Below are positions 25,251-38,014 of a DNA stretch of 64,000 nt, piece after piece. Numbering within the stretch: the first letter of the stretch is position 1; every line of letters begins with the position of its first letter. This DNA comes from Coriaria nepalensis. Lineage: Eukaryota; Streptophyta; Magnoliopsida; Cucurbitales; Coriariaceae. Where the stretch lies: the NCBI GenBank assembly GCA_027186245.1, contig CP114481.1, positions 23,715,501 to 23,779,500 of the forward strand. Direction: 5' to 3'. Under the pieces are notes generated by a model. The model ran no database searches. It was not told the origin of the DNA and saw only the letters and a list, made by a program, of their open reading frames with translations. The position numbers were made by a program, and so were the translations under genes.

Positions 25251-27520
25251 TATTTAGGCAAAAATAATGCATTGTTGTCCTCAATAAATTAATTGCAAGT
25301 TACATTAGAAAATCATGTTTCAAGGGCGAAAATAGAATTCGTTCGACTTAATTTGGAATAATTTAATAACTAGAAGAGACTCAGTGACATGATTTTAAGG
25401 CAAAACAAATGCATTGTTGCTTTCAATAGATCAACTGCAAGTTATGTACGGAAGTCAGTTTTAAAGACCGAATTTCGTTCGAAGTGATTTAGAATGATTT
25501 TTTGACTAAAAGACATGCAATAATATGACTTTAAGGATAAAAAAATGCATAGTTGCCTTCAATAGATCAATTGCAAGTTATGCATGAAACTCGTGTTTTA
25601 AATGCAAAAATAGAATTGGTTCGAAGTGCTTCCAAACAATTTAATGATATTAAAAGACTGAACGATATACTTATTTAGGCAAAAATAATGCATTGTTGTC
25701 CTCAATAAATTAATTGCAAGTTATGTTAGAAAATCATGTTTGAAGGGCGAAAATAGAATTCGTTCGACTTAATTGGGAATAATTTAATAACTAGAAGAGA
25801 CTCAGTGACATGATTTTAAGGCAAAACAAATGCATTGTTGCTTTCAACAGATCAACTGCAAGTTATGCACGAAAGTCATTTTTAAAGACCGAATTTTGTT
25901 CGAAGTGATTTAGAATCATTTTTGGACTAAAAGACACGCAATAATATGACTTTCAGGATAAAAAAATGCATAGTTGCCTTTAATAGATCAATTGCAAGTT
26001 ATGCATGAAACTCGTGTTTTAAATGCAAAAATAGAATTGGTTCGAAGTGCTTTCAAGCAATTTAATGATATTAAAAGACTGAACGATATACTTTTTAAGG
26101 CAAAAATAATGCATTGTTGTCCTCAATAAATTAATTGCAAGTTATGTTAGAAAATCATGTTTGAAGGGCGAAAATAGAATTCGTTCGACTTAATTGGGAA
26201 TAATTTAATAACTAGAAGAGACTGAGTGACATGATTTTAAGGCAAAACAAATGCATTGTTGCTTTCAATAGATCAACTGCAAGTTATGCACGAAAGTCAT
26301 TTTTAAAGACCGAATTTCATTCGAAGTGATTTAAAATGATTTAATGACTAAAAGAGACGCCATAATATGACTTTGCGGATAAAAAAATGCATAGTTGTGT
26401 TCAATAGATCAATTCCAAGTTATGCATGAAACTCGTGTTTTAAATGCAAAAATAGAATTGGTTCGAAATGCTTTCAAGCAATTTAATGATATTCAAAGAC
26501 TGAATGATATACTTCTTAAGGCAAAAATAATGCATTGTTGTCTTCAATAAATTAATTGCAAGTTATGTAAGAAAATCATGTTTGAAGGGCGAAAATAGAC
26601 TTCGTTCGACTTAATTTGGAATAATTTAATAACTAGAAGAGACTCAATGACATGATTATAAGGCAAAACAAATGCATTGTAGCTTTCAATAGATCAACTG
26701 CAAGTTATGCACGAAAGTCATTTTTAAAGACCGAATTTCGTTCGAAGTGATTTAGAATGATTTTTTGACTAAAAGAGATGCAATAATATGACTTTAAGGA
26801 TAAAAAAATGCATAGTTGCCTTCAATAGATCAATTGCAAGTTATGCATGAAACTCGTGTTTTAAATGCAAAAATAGAATTGGTTCGAAGTGCTTTCAAGC
26901 AATTTAATGATATTAAAAGACTGAACGATATACTTATTTAGGCAAAAATAATACATTGTTGTCCTCAATAAATTAATTGCAAGTTATGTTAGAAAATCAT
27001 GTTTGGAGGGCGAAAATAGAATTCGTTCGACTTAATTGGGAATAATTTAATAACTAGAAGAGACTCAGTGACATGATTTTAAGGCAAAACAAATGCATTG
27101 TTGCTTTCAATAGATCAACTGCAAGTTATGCACGAAAGTCATTTTTAAAGACCGAATTTCATTCGAAGTGATTTAAAATGATTTAATGACTAAAAGAGAC
27201 GCCATAATATGACTTTGTGGATAAAAAAATGCATAGTTGTGTTCAATAGATCAATTCCAAGTTATGCATGAAACACGTGTTTTAAATGCAAAAATAGAAT
27301 TGGTTCGAAATGCTTTCAAGCAATTTAATGATATTAAAAGACTGAATGATATACTTTTTAAGGCAAAAATAATGCATTGTTGTCTTCAATAAATTAATTG
27401 CAAGTTATGTAAGAAAATCATGTTTGAAGGGCGAAAATAGACTTCGTTCGACTTAATTTGGAATAATTTAATAACTAGAAGAGACTCAATGACATGATTA
27501 TAAGGCAAAACAAATGCATT
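23550..27520 (+). repeat. Segment duplicated at +7999 bp (left copy)
   Basis: About 4 kb matches 31550-35520 at a constant offset of 7999 bp (19 x 421). Private shared variants are GTCGTGTGTTAAATG (25171 and 33170), the TTATGTACGGAAGTCAG A monomer (near 25445 and 33440), ATGTTTCAAGGGC (near 25315 and 33315), and the C end CTGAGTGAC in place of CTCAGTGAC (26222 and 34221). The match ends near 27525, where this copy has TTTCAACAGATC and its partner has TTTCAATAGATC. It overlaps the segment duplicated at +6315, so at least two rounds of copying occurred. Confidence 0.8.
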
Positions 27521-28756
27521 GTTGCTTTCAACAGATCAACTGCAAGTTATGCACGAAAGTCATTTTTAAAGACCGAATTTTGTTCGAAGTGATTTAGAAT
27601 GATTTTTGGACTAAAAGACACGCAATAATATGACTTTCAGGATAAAAAAATGCATAGTTGCCTTTAATAGATCAATTGCAAGTTATGCATGAAACTCGTG
27701 TTTTAAATGCAAAAATAGAATTGGTTCGAAGTGCTTTCAAGCAATTTAATGATATTAAAAGACTGAACGATATACTTATTTAGGCAAAAATAATGCATTG
27801 TTGTCCTCAATAAATTAATTGCAAGTTATGTTAGAAAATCATGTTTGAAGGGCGAAAATAGAATTCGTTCGACTTAATTGGGAATAATTTAATAACTAGA
27901 AGAGACTCAGTGACATGATTTTAAGGCAAAACAAATGCATTGTTGCTTTCAATAGATCAACTGCAAGTTATGCACGAAAGTCATTTTTAAAGACCCAATT
28001 TCGTTCGAAGTGATTTAGAATTATTTTTTGACTAAAAGAGATGCAATAATATGACTTTAAGGATAAAAAAATGCATAGTTGCCTTCAATAGATCAATTGC
28101 AAGTTATGCATGAAACTCGTGTTTTAAATGCAAAAATAGAATTGGTTCGAAGTGCTTTCAAGCAATTTAATGATATTAAAAGACTGAACGATATACTTAT
28201 TTAGGCAAAAATAATGCATTGTTGTCCTCAATAAATTAATTGCAAGTTATGTTAGAAAATCATGTTTGAAGGGCGAAAATAGAATTCGTTCGACTTAATT
28301 GGGAATAATTTAATAACTAGAAGAGACTCAGTGACATGATTTTAAGGCAAAACAAATGCATTGTTGCTTTCAACAGATCAACTGCAAGTTATGCACGAAA
28401 GTCATTTTTAAAGACCGAATTTTGTTCGAAGTGATTTAGAATGATTTTTGGACTAAAAGACACGCAATAATATGACTTTCAGGATAAAAAAATGCATAGT
28501 TGCCTTTAATAGATCAATTGCAAGTTATGCATGAAACTCGTGTTTTAAATGCAAAAATAGAATTGGTTCGAAGTGCTTTCAAGCAATTTAATGATATTAA
28601 AAGACTGAACGATATACTTTTTAAGGCAAAAATAATGCATTGTTGTCCTCAATAAATTAATTGCAAGTTATGTTAGAAAATCATGTTTGAAGGGCGAAAA
28701 TAGAATTCGTTCGACTTAATTGGGAATAATTTAATAACTAGAAGAGACTCAGTGAC

Positions 28757-31565
28757 ATGATTTTAAGGCAAAACAAATGCATTGTTGCTTTCAATAGATC
28801 AACTGCAAGTTATGCACGAAAGTCATTTTTAAAGACCGAATTTCGTTCGAAGTGATTTAGAATTATTTTTTGACTAAAAGAGATGCAATAATATGACTTT
28901 AAGGATAAAAAAATGCATAGTTGCCTTCAATAGATCAATTGCAAGTTATGCATGAAACTCGTGTTTTAAATGCAAAAATAGAATTGGTTCGAAGTGCTTT
29001 CAAGCAATTTAATGATATTAAAAGACTGAACGATATACTTTTTTAGGCAAAAATAATGCATTGTTGTCATCAACAAATTAATTGCAAGTTATGTTAGAAA
29101 ATCATGTTTGAAGGGCGAAAATAGAATTCGTTCGACTTAATTGGGAATAATTTAATAACTAGAAGAGACTCAGTGACATGATTTTAAGGCAAAACAAATG
29201 CATTGTTGCTTTCAATAGATCAACTGCAAGTTATGCACGAAAGTCATTTTTAAAGACCGAATTTCATTCGAAGTGATTTAAAATGATTTAATGACTAAAA
29301 GAGACGCCATAATATGACTTTGCGGATAAAAAAATGCATAGTTGTGTTCAATAGATCAATTCCAAGTTATGCATGAAACTCGTGTTTTAAATGCAAAAAT
29401 AGAATTGGTCCGAAATGCTTTCAAGCAATTTAATGATATTCAAAGACTGAATGATATACTTCTTAAGGCAAAAATAATGCATTGTTGTCTTCAATAAATT
29501 AATTGCAAGTTATGTAAGAAAATCATGTTTGAAGGGCGAAAATAGACTTCGTTCGACTTAATTTGGAATAATTTAATAACTAGAAGAGACTCAATGACAT
29601 GATTATAAGGCAAAACAAATGCATTGTAGCTTTCAATAGATCAACTGCAAGTTATGCACGAAAGTCATTTTTAAAGACCGAATTTCGTTCGAAGTGATTT
29701 AGAATGATTTTTTGACTAAAAGAGATGCAATAATATGACTTTAGGGATAAAAAAATGCATAGTTGCCTTCAATAGATCAATTGCAAGTTATGCATGAAAC
29801 TCGTGTTTTAAATGCAAAAATAGAATTGGTTCGAAGTGCTTTCAAGCAATTTAATGATATTAAAAGACTGAACAATATACTTATTTAGGCAAAAATAATA
29901 CATTGTTGTCCTCAATAAATTAATTGCAAGTTATGTTAGAAAATCATGTTTGAAGGGCGAAAATAGAATTCGTTCGACTTAATTGGGAATAATTTAATAA
30001 CTAGAAGAGACTCAGTGACATGATTTTAAGGCAAAACAAATGCATTGTTGCTTTCAATAGATCAACTGCAAGTTATGCACGAAAGTCATTTTTAAAGACC
30101 GAATTTCATTCGAAGTGATTTAAAATGATTTAATGACTAAAAGAGACGCCATAATATGACTTTGTGGATAAAAAAATGCATAGTTGTGTTCAATAGATCA
30201 ATTCCAAGTTATGCATGAAACACGTGTTTTAAATGCAAAAATAGAATTGGTTCGAAATGCTTTGAAGCAATTTAATGATATTAAAAGACTGAATGATATA
30301 CTTTTTAAGGCAAAAATAATGCATTGTTGTCTTCAATAAATTAATTGCAAGTTATGTAAGAAAATCATGTTTGAAGGGCGAAAATAGACTTCGTTCGACT
30401 TAATTGGGAATAATTTAATAACTAGAAGAGACTCAGTGACATGATTTCAAGGCAAAACAAATGCATTGTTGCTTTCAACAGATCAACTGCAAGTTATGCA
30501 CGAAAGTCATTTTTAAAGACCGAATTTTGTTCGAAGTGATTTAGAATCATTTTTGGACTAAAAGACACGCAATAATATGACTTTCAGGATAAAAAAATGC
30601 ATAGTTGCCTTTAATAGATCAATTGCAAGTTATGCATGAAACTCGTGTTTTAAATGCAAAAATAGAATTGGTTCGAAGTGCTTTCAAGCAATTTAATGAT
30701 ATTAAAAGACTGAACGATATACTTTTTAAGGCAAAAATAATGCATTGTTGTCCTCAATAAATTAATTGCAAGTTATGTTAGAAAATCATGTTTGAAGGGC
30801 GAAAATAGAATTCGTTCGACTTAATTGGGAATAATTTAATAACTAGAAGAGACTCAGTGACATGATTTTAAGGCAAAACAAATGCATTGTTGCTTTCAAT
30901 AGATCAACTGCAAGTTATGCACGAAAGTCATTTTTAAAGACCGAATTTCATTCGAAGTGATTTAAAATGATTTAATGACTAAAAGAGACGCCATAATATG
31001 ACTTTGCGGATAAAAAAATGCATAGTTGTGTCCAATAGATTAATTCCAAGTTATGCATGAAACTCGTGTTTTAAATGCAAAAATAGAATTGGTTCGAAAT
31101 GCTTTCAAGCAATTTAATGATATTCAAAGACTGAATGATATACTTCTTAAGGCAAAAATAATGCATTGTTGTCTTCAATAAATTAATTGCAAGTTATGTA
31201 AGAAAATCATGTTTGAAGGGCGAAAATAGACTTCGTTCGACTTAATTTGGAATAATTTAATAACTAGAAGAGACTCAATGACATGATTATAAGGCAAAAC
31301 AAATGCATTGTAGCTTTCAATAGATCAACTGCAAGTTATGCACGAAAGTCATTTTTAAAGACCGAATTTCGTTCGAAGTGATTTAGAATGATTTTTTGAC
31401 TAAAAGAGATGCAATAATATGACTTTAAGGATAAAAAAATGCATAGTTGCCTTCAATAGATCAATTGCAAGTTATGCATGAAAGTCGTGTGTTAAATGCA
31501 AAAACAGAATTGGTTCGAAGTGCTTTCAAGCAATTTAATGATATTAAAAGACTGAACGATATACT
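28757..31565 (+). repeat. Segment duplicated at +6315 bp (right copy)
   Basis: Partner of 22442-25250 with the same private variants in the same order, including GTCATCAACAAATT at 29066 and the double C of GGTCCG at 29410. Small later changes are visible, such as GATTTCAAGGC for GATTTTAAGGC near 30445 and GTCCAATAGATTAATTCC for GTTCAATAGATCAATTCC near 31029. Because both copies share several mutations not seen elsewhere in the block, the duplication is younger than the 1684-bp HOR itself. Confidence 0.8.
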
Positions 31566-34500
31566 TATTTAGGCAAAAATAATACATTGTTGTCCTCAAT
31601 AAATTAATTGCAAGTTATGTTAGAAAATCATGTTTGAAGGGCGAAAATAGAATTCGTTCGACTTAATTGGGAATAATTTAATAACTAGAAGAGACTCAGT
31701 GACATGATTTTAAGGCAAAACAAATGCATTGTTGCTTTCAATAGATCAACTGCAAGTTATGGACGAAAGTCATTTTTAAAGACCGAATTTCATTCGAAGT
31801 GATTTAAAATGATTTAATGACTAAAAGAGACGCCATAATATGACTTTGTGGATAAAAAAATGCATAGTTGTGTTCAATAGATCAATTCCAAGTTATGCAT
31901 GAAACACGTGTTTTAAATGCAAAAATAGAATTGGTTCGAAATGCTTTGAAGCAATTTAATGATATTAAAAGACTGAATGATATACTTTTTAAGGGAAAAA
32001 TAATGCATTGTTGTCTTCAATAAATTAATTGCAAGTTATGTAAGAAAATCATGTTTGAAGGGCGAAAATAGACTTCGTTCGACTTAATTGGGAATAATTT
32101 AATAACTAGAAGAGACTCAGTGACATGATTTTAAGGCAAAACAAATGCATTATTGCTTTCAACAGATCAACTGCAAGTTATGCACGAAAGTCATTTTTAA
32201 AGACCGAATTTTGTTCGAAGTGATTTAGAATCATTTTTGGACTAAAAGACACGCAATAATATGACTTTCAGGATAAAAAAATGCATAGTTGCCTTTAATA
32301 GATCAATTGCAAGTTATGCATGAAACTCGTGTTTTAAATGCAAAAATAGAATTGGTTCGAAGTGCTTTCAAGCAATTTAATGATATTAAAAGACTGAACG
32401 ATATACTTTTTAAGGCAAAAATAATGCATTGTTGTCCTCAATAAATTAATTGCAAGTTATGTTAGAAAATCATGTTTGAAGGGCGAAAATAGAATTCGTT
32501 CGACTTAATTGGGAATAATTTAATAACTAGAAGAGACTCAGTGACATGATTTTAAGGCAAAACAAATGCATTGTTGCTTTCAATAGATCAACTGCAAGTT
32601 ATGCACGAAAGTCATTTTTAAAGACCGAATTTCATTCGAAGTGATTTAAAATGATTTAATGACTAAAAGAGACGCCATAATATGACTTTGCGGATAAAAA
32701 AATGCATAGTTGTGTTCAATAGATCAATTCCAAGTTATGCATGAAACTCGTGTTTTAAATGCAAAAATAGAATTGGTTCGAAATGCTTTCAAGCAATTTA
32801 ATGATATTCAAAGACTGAATGATATACTTCTTAAGGCAAAAATAATGCATTGTTGTCTTCAATAAATTAATTGCAAGTTATGTAAGAAAATCATGTTTGA
32901 AGGGCGAAAATAGACTTCGTTCGACTTAATTTGGAATAATTTAATAACTAGAAGAGACTCAATGACATGATTATAAGGCAAAACAAATGCATTGTAGCTT
33001 TCAATAGATCAACTGCAAGTTATGCACGAAAGTCATTTTTAAAGACCGAATTTCGTTCGAAGTGATTTAGAATGATTTTTTGACTAAAAGAGATGCAATA
33101 ATATGACTTTAAGGATAAAAAAATGCATAGTTGCCTTCAATAGATCAATTGCAAGTTATGCATGAAAGTCGTGTGTTAAATGCAAAAATAGAATTGGTTC
33201 GAAGTGCTTTCAAGCAATTTAATGATATTAAAAGACTGAACGATATACTTATTTAGGCAAAAATAATGCATTGTTGTCCTCAATAAATTAATTGCAAGTT
33301 ACGTTAGAAAATCATGTTTCAAGGGCGAAAATAGAATTCGTTCGACTTAATTTGGAATAATTTAATAACTAGAAGAGACTCAGTGACATGATTTTAAGGC
33401 AAAACAAATGCATTGTTGCTTTCAATAGATCAACTGCAAGTTATGTACGGAAGTCAGTTTTAAAGACCGAATTTCGTTCGAAGTGATTTAGAATGATTTT
33501 TTGACTAAAAGACATGCAATAATATGACTTTAAGGATAAAAAAATGCATAGTTGCCTTCAATAGATCAATTGCAAGTTATGCATGAAACTCGTGTTTTAA
33601 ATGCAAAAATAGAATTGGTTCGAAGTGCTTCCAAACAATTTAATGATATTAAAAGACTGAACGATATACTTATTTAGGCAAAAATAATGCATTGTTGTCC
33701 TCAATAAATTAATTGCAAGTTATGTTAGAAAATCATGTTTGAAGGGCGAAAATAGAATTCGTTCGACTTAATTGGGAATAATTTAATAACTAGAAGAGAC
33801 TCAGTGACATGATTTTAAGGCAAAACAAATGCATTGTTGCTTTCAACAGATCAACTGCAAGTTATGCACGAAAGTCATTTTTAAAGACCGAATTTTGTTC
33901 GAAGTGATTTAGAATCATTTTTGGACTAAAAGACACGCAATAATATGACTTTCAGGATAAAAAAATGCATAGTTGCCTTTAATAGATCAATTGCAAGTTA
34001 TGCATGAAACTCGTGTTTTAAATGCAAAAATAGAATTGGTTCGAAGTGCTTTCAAGCAATTTAATGATATTAAAAGACTGAACGATATACTTTTTAAGGC
34101 AAAAATAATGCATTGTTGTCCTCAATAAATTAATTGCAAGTTATGTTAGAAAATCATGTTTGAAGGGCGAAAATAGAATTCGTTCGACTTAATTGGGAAT
34201 AATTTAATAACTAGAAGAGACTGAGTGACATGATTTTAAGGCAAAACAAATGCATTGTTGCTTTCAATAGATCAACTGCAAGTTATGCACGAAAGTCATT
34301 TTTAAAGACCGAATTTCATTCGAAGTGATTTAAAATGATTTAATGACTAAAAGAGACGCCATAATATGACTTTGCGGATAAAAAAATGCATAGCTGTGTT
34401 CAATAGATCAATTCCAAGTTATGCATGAAACTCGTGTTTTAAATGCAAAAATAGAATTGGTTCGAAATGGTTTCAAGCAATTTAATGATATTCAAAGACT

Positions 34501-35520
34501 GAATGATATACTTCTTAAGGCAAAAATAATGCATTGTTGTCTTCAATAAATTAATTGCAAGTTATGTAAGAAAATCATGTTTGAAGGGCGAAAATAGACT
34601 TCGTTCGACTTAATTTGGAATAATTTAATAACTAGAAGAGACTCAATGACATGATTATAAGGCAAAACAAATGCATTGTAGCTTTCAATAGATCAACTGC
34701 AAGTTATGCACGAAAGTCATTTTTAAAGACCGAATTTCGTTCGAAGTGATTTAGAATGATTTTTTGACTAAAACAGATGCAATAATATGACTTTAAGGAT
34801 AAAAAAATGCATAGTTGCCTTCAATAGATCAATTGCAAGTTATGCATGAAACTCGTGTTTTAAATGCAAAAATAGAATTGGTTCGAAGTGCTTTCAAGCA
34901 ATTTAATGATATTAAAAGACTGAACGATATACTTATTTAGGCAAAAATAATACATTGTTGTCCTCAATAAATTAATTGCAAGTTATGTTAGAAAATCATG
35001 TTTGAAGGGCGAAAATAGAATTCGTTCGACTTAATTGGGAATAATTTAATAACTAGAAGAGACTCAGTGACATGATTTTAAGGCAAAACAAATGCATTGT
35101 TGCTTTCAATAGATCAACTGCAAGTTATGCACGAAAGTCATTTTTAAAGACCGAATTTCATTCGAAGTGATTTAAAATGATTTAATGACTAAAAGAGACG
35201 CCATAATATGACTTTGTGGATAAAAAAATGCATAGTTGTGTTCAATAGATCAATTCCAAGTTATGCATGAAACACGTGTTTTAAATGCAAAAATAGAATT
35301 GGTTCGAAATGCTTTCAAGCAATTTAATGATATTAAAAGACTGAATGATATACTTTTTAAGGCAAAAATAATGCATTGTTGTCTTCAATAAATTAATTGC
35401 AAGTTATGTAAGAAAATCATGTTTGAAGGGCGAAAATAGACTTCGTTCGACTTAATTTGGAATAATTTAATAACTAGAAGAGACTCAATGACATGATTAT
35501 AAGGCAAAACAAATGCATTG
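31550..35520 (+). repeat. Segment duplicated at +7999 bp (right copy)
   Basis: Partner of 23550-27520. It carries GTCGTGTGTT at 33170, TTATGTACGGAAGTCAG near 33440, ATGTTTCAAGGGC near 33315 and CTGAGTGAC at 34221. Differences from the left copy include TTACGTTAG for TTACATTAG near 33300 (a CpG-type change), CATAGCTGTG for CATAGTTGTG near 34388 and AAACAGATGC for AAGAGATGC near 34770. Coordinates of the ends are approximate to about 50 bp because identity fades into the general similarity of the family. Confidence 0.8.
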
Positions 35521-36785
35521 TTGCTTTCAATAGATCAACTGCAAGTTATGCACGAAAGTCATTTTTAAAGACCGAATTTCATTCGAAGTGATTTAAAATG
35601 ATTTAATGACTAAAAGAGACGCCATAATATGACTTTGCGGATAAAAAAATGCATAGCTGTGTTCAATAGATCAATTCCAAGTTATGCATGAAACTCGTGT
35701 TTTAAATGCAAAAATAGAATTGGTTCGAAATGCTTTCAAGCAATTTAATGATATTCAAAGACTGAATGATATACTTCTTAAGGCAAAAATAATGCATTGT
35801 TGTCTTCAATAAATTAATTGCAAGTTATGTAAGAAAATCATGTTTGAAGGGCGAAAATAGACTTCGTTCGACTTAATTTGGAATAATTTAATAACAAGAA
35901 GAGACTCAATGACATGATTATAAGGCAAAACAAATGCATTGTAGCTTTCAATAGATCAACTGCAAGTTATGCACGAAAGTCATTTTTAAAGACCGAATTT
36001 CGTTCGAAGTGATTTAGAATGATTTTTTGACTAAAACAGATGCAATAATATGACTTTAAGGATAAAAAAATGCATAGTTGCCTTCAATAGATCAATTGCA
36101 AGTTATGCATGAAACTCGTGTTTTAAATGCAAAAATAGAACTGGTTCGAAGTGCTTTCAAGCAATTTAATGATATTAAAAGACTGAACGATATACTTATT
36201 TAGGCAAAAATAATACATTGTTGTCCTCAATAAATTAATTGCAAGTTATGTTAGAAAATCATGTTTGAAGGGCGAAAATAGAATTCGTTCGACTTAATTG
36301 GGAATAATTTAATAACTAGAAGAGACTCAGTGACATGATTTTAAGGCAAAACAAATGCATTGTTGCTTTCAATAGATCAACTGCAAGTTATGCACGAAAG
36401 TCATTTTTAAAGACCGAATTTCATTCGAAGTGATTTAAAATGATTTAATGACTAAAAGAGACGCCATAATATGACTTTGTGGATAAAAAAATGCATAGTT
36501 GTGTTCAATAGATCAATTCCAAGTTATGCATGAAACACGTGTTTTAAATGCAAAAATAGAATTGGTTCGAAATGCTTTCAAGCAATTTAATGATATTAAA
36601 AGACTGAATGATATACTTTTTAAGGCAAAAATAATGCATTGTTGTCTTCAATAAATTAATTGCAAGTTATGTAAGAAAATCATGTTTGAAGGGCGAAAAT
36701 AGACTTCGTTCGACTTAATTTGGAATAATTTAATAACTAGAAGAGACTCAATGACATGATTATAAGGCAAAACAAATGCATTGTT
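34221..36785 (+). repeat. Three-trimer (1263-bp) tandem duplication with private markers
   Basis: Two private variants absent from the rest of the block recur 1263 bp apart: CATAGCTGTG (TAGCTG at 34391 and 35654) and CTAAAACAGATGC (near 34770 and 36030). The GTAGC A variant also recurs at 34678 and 35941. This is therefore a tandem duplication of three trimers made after these mutations arose, probably one of the youngest events visible. Outer limits are approximate. Confidence 0.78.
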
Positions 36786-38014
36786 GCTTTCAATAGATCA
36801 ACTGCAAGTTATGCACGAAAGTCATTTTTAAAGACCGAATTTCGTTCGAAGTGATTTAGAATGATATTTTGACTAAAAGAGATGCAATAATATGACTTTA
36901 AGGATAAAAAAATGCATAGTTGCCTTCAATAGATCAATTGCAAGTTATGCATGAAATTCGTGTGTTAAATGCAAAAATAGAATTGGTTCGAAGTGCTTTC
37001 AAGCAATTTAATGATATTAAAAGACTGAACGATATACTTATTTAGGCAAAAATAATGCATTGTTGTCCTCAATAAATTAATTGTTACGTTAGAAAATCAT
37101 GTTTGAAGGGCGAAAATAGAATTCGTTCGACTTAATTTGGAATAATTTAATAACTAGAAGAGACTCAGTGACATGATTTTAAGGCAAAACAAATGCATTG
37201 TTGCTTTCAATAGATCAACTGCAAGTTATGTACGGAAGTCATTTTTAAAGACCGAATTTCGTTCGAAGTGATTTTGAATGATTTTTTGACTAAAAGACAT
37301 GCAATAATATGACTTTAAGGATAAAAAAATGCATAGTTGCCTTCAATAGATCAATTGCAAGTTATGCATGAAACTCGTGTTTTAAATGCAAAAATAGAAT
37401 TGGTTCGAAGTGCTTCCAAACAATTTAATGATATTAAATGACTGAACGATATACTTATTTAGGCAAAAATAATGCATTGTTGTCCTCAATAAATTAATTG
37501 CAAGTTATGTTAGAAAATCATGTTTGAAGGGCGAAAATAGAATTCGTTCGACTTAATTGGGAATAATTTAATAACTAGAAGAGACTCAGTGACATGATTT
37601 TAAGGCAAAACAAATGCATTGTTGCTTTCAACAGATCAACTGCAAGTTATGCACGAAAATCATTTTTAAAGACCGAATTTTGTTCGAAGTGATTTAGAAT
37701 GATTTTTGGACTAAAAGACACGCAATAATATGACTTTCAGGATAAAAAAATGCATAGTTGCCTTTAATAGATCAATTGCAAGTTATGCATGAAACTCGTG
37801 TTTTAAATGCAAAAATAGAATTGGTTCGAAGTGCTTTCAAGCAATTTAATGATATTAAAAGACTGAACGATATACTTTTTAAGGCAAAAATAATGCATTG
37901 TTGTCCTCAATAAATTAATTGTAAGTTATGTTAGAAAATCATGTTTGAAGGGCGAAAATAGAATTCGTTCAACTTAATTGGGAATAATTTAATAACTAGA
38001 AGAGACTCAGTGAC

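Larger units (their letters stand above)
22442..38014 (+). repeat. Domain V: recently homogenised 1684-bp HOR block
   Basis: A rare A-monomer variant, ATGCATTGTAGCTTTC preceded by ATGATTATAAGG, marks units whose A monomers start at 23284, 24968, 26652, 29599, 31283, 32967, 34651 and 35914. The spacings are 1684, 1684, 2947, 1684, 1684, 1684 and 1263 bp: four trimers as the main unit, with one seven-trimer and one three-trimer variant. Other trimer classes inside the units are marked by CATAGTTGTGTTC with TTCCAAG, by CAACAGATC with ATTTTTGGAC, and by ATACTTATTTAGG. Copies are near-identical by eye, so this is among the youngest parts of the window. Confidence 0.85.

Noticed and set aside
22442..38014. 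Assembly artefact as the sole cause of the long near-identical blocks
   Set aside because: Copies differ by private point changes arranged consistently (for example CATAGCTGTG only at 34391 and 35654), as expected of real diverged copies. I cannot exclude local copy-number error without reads.
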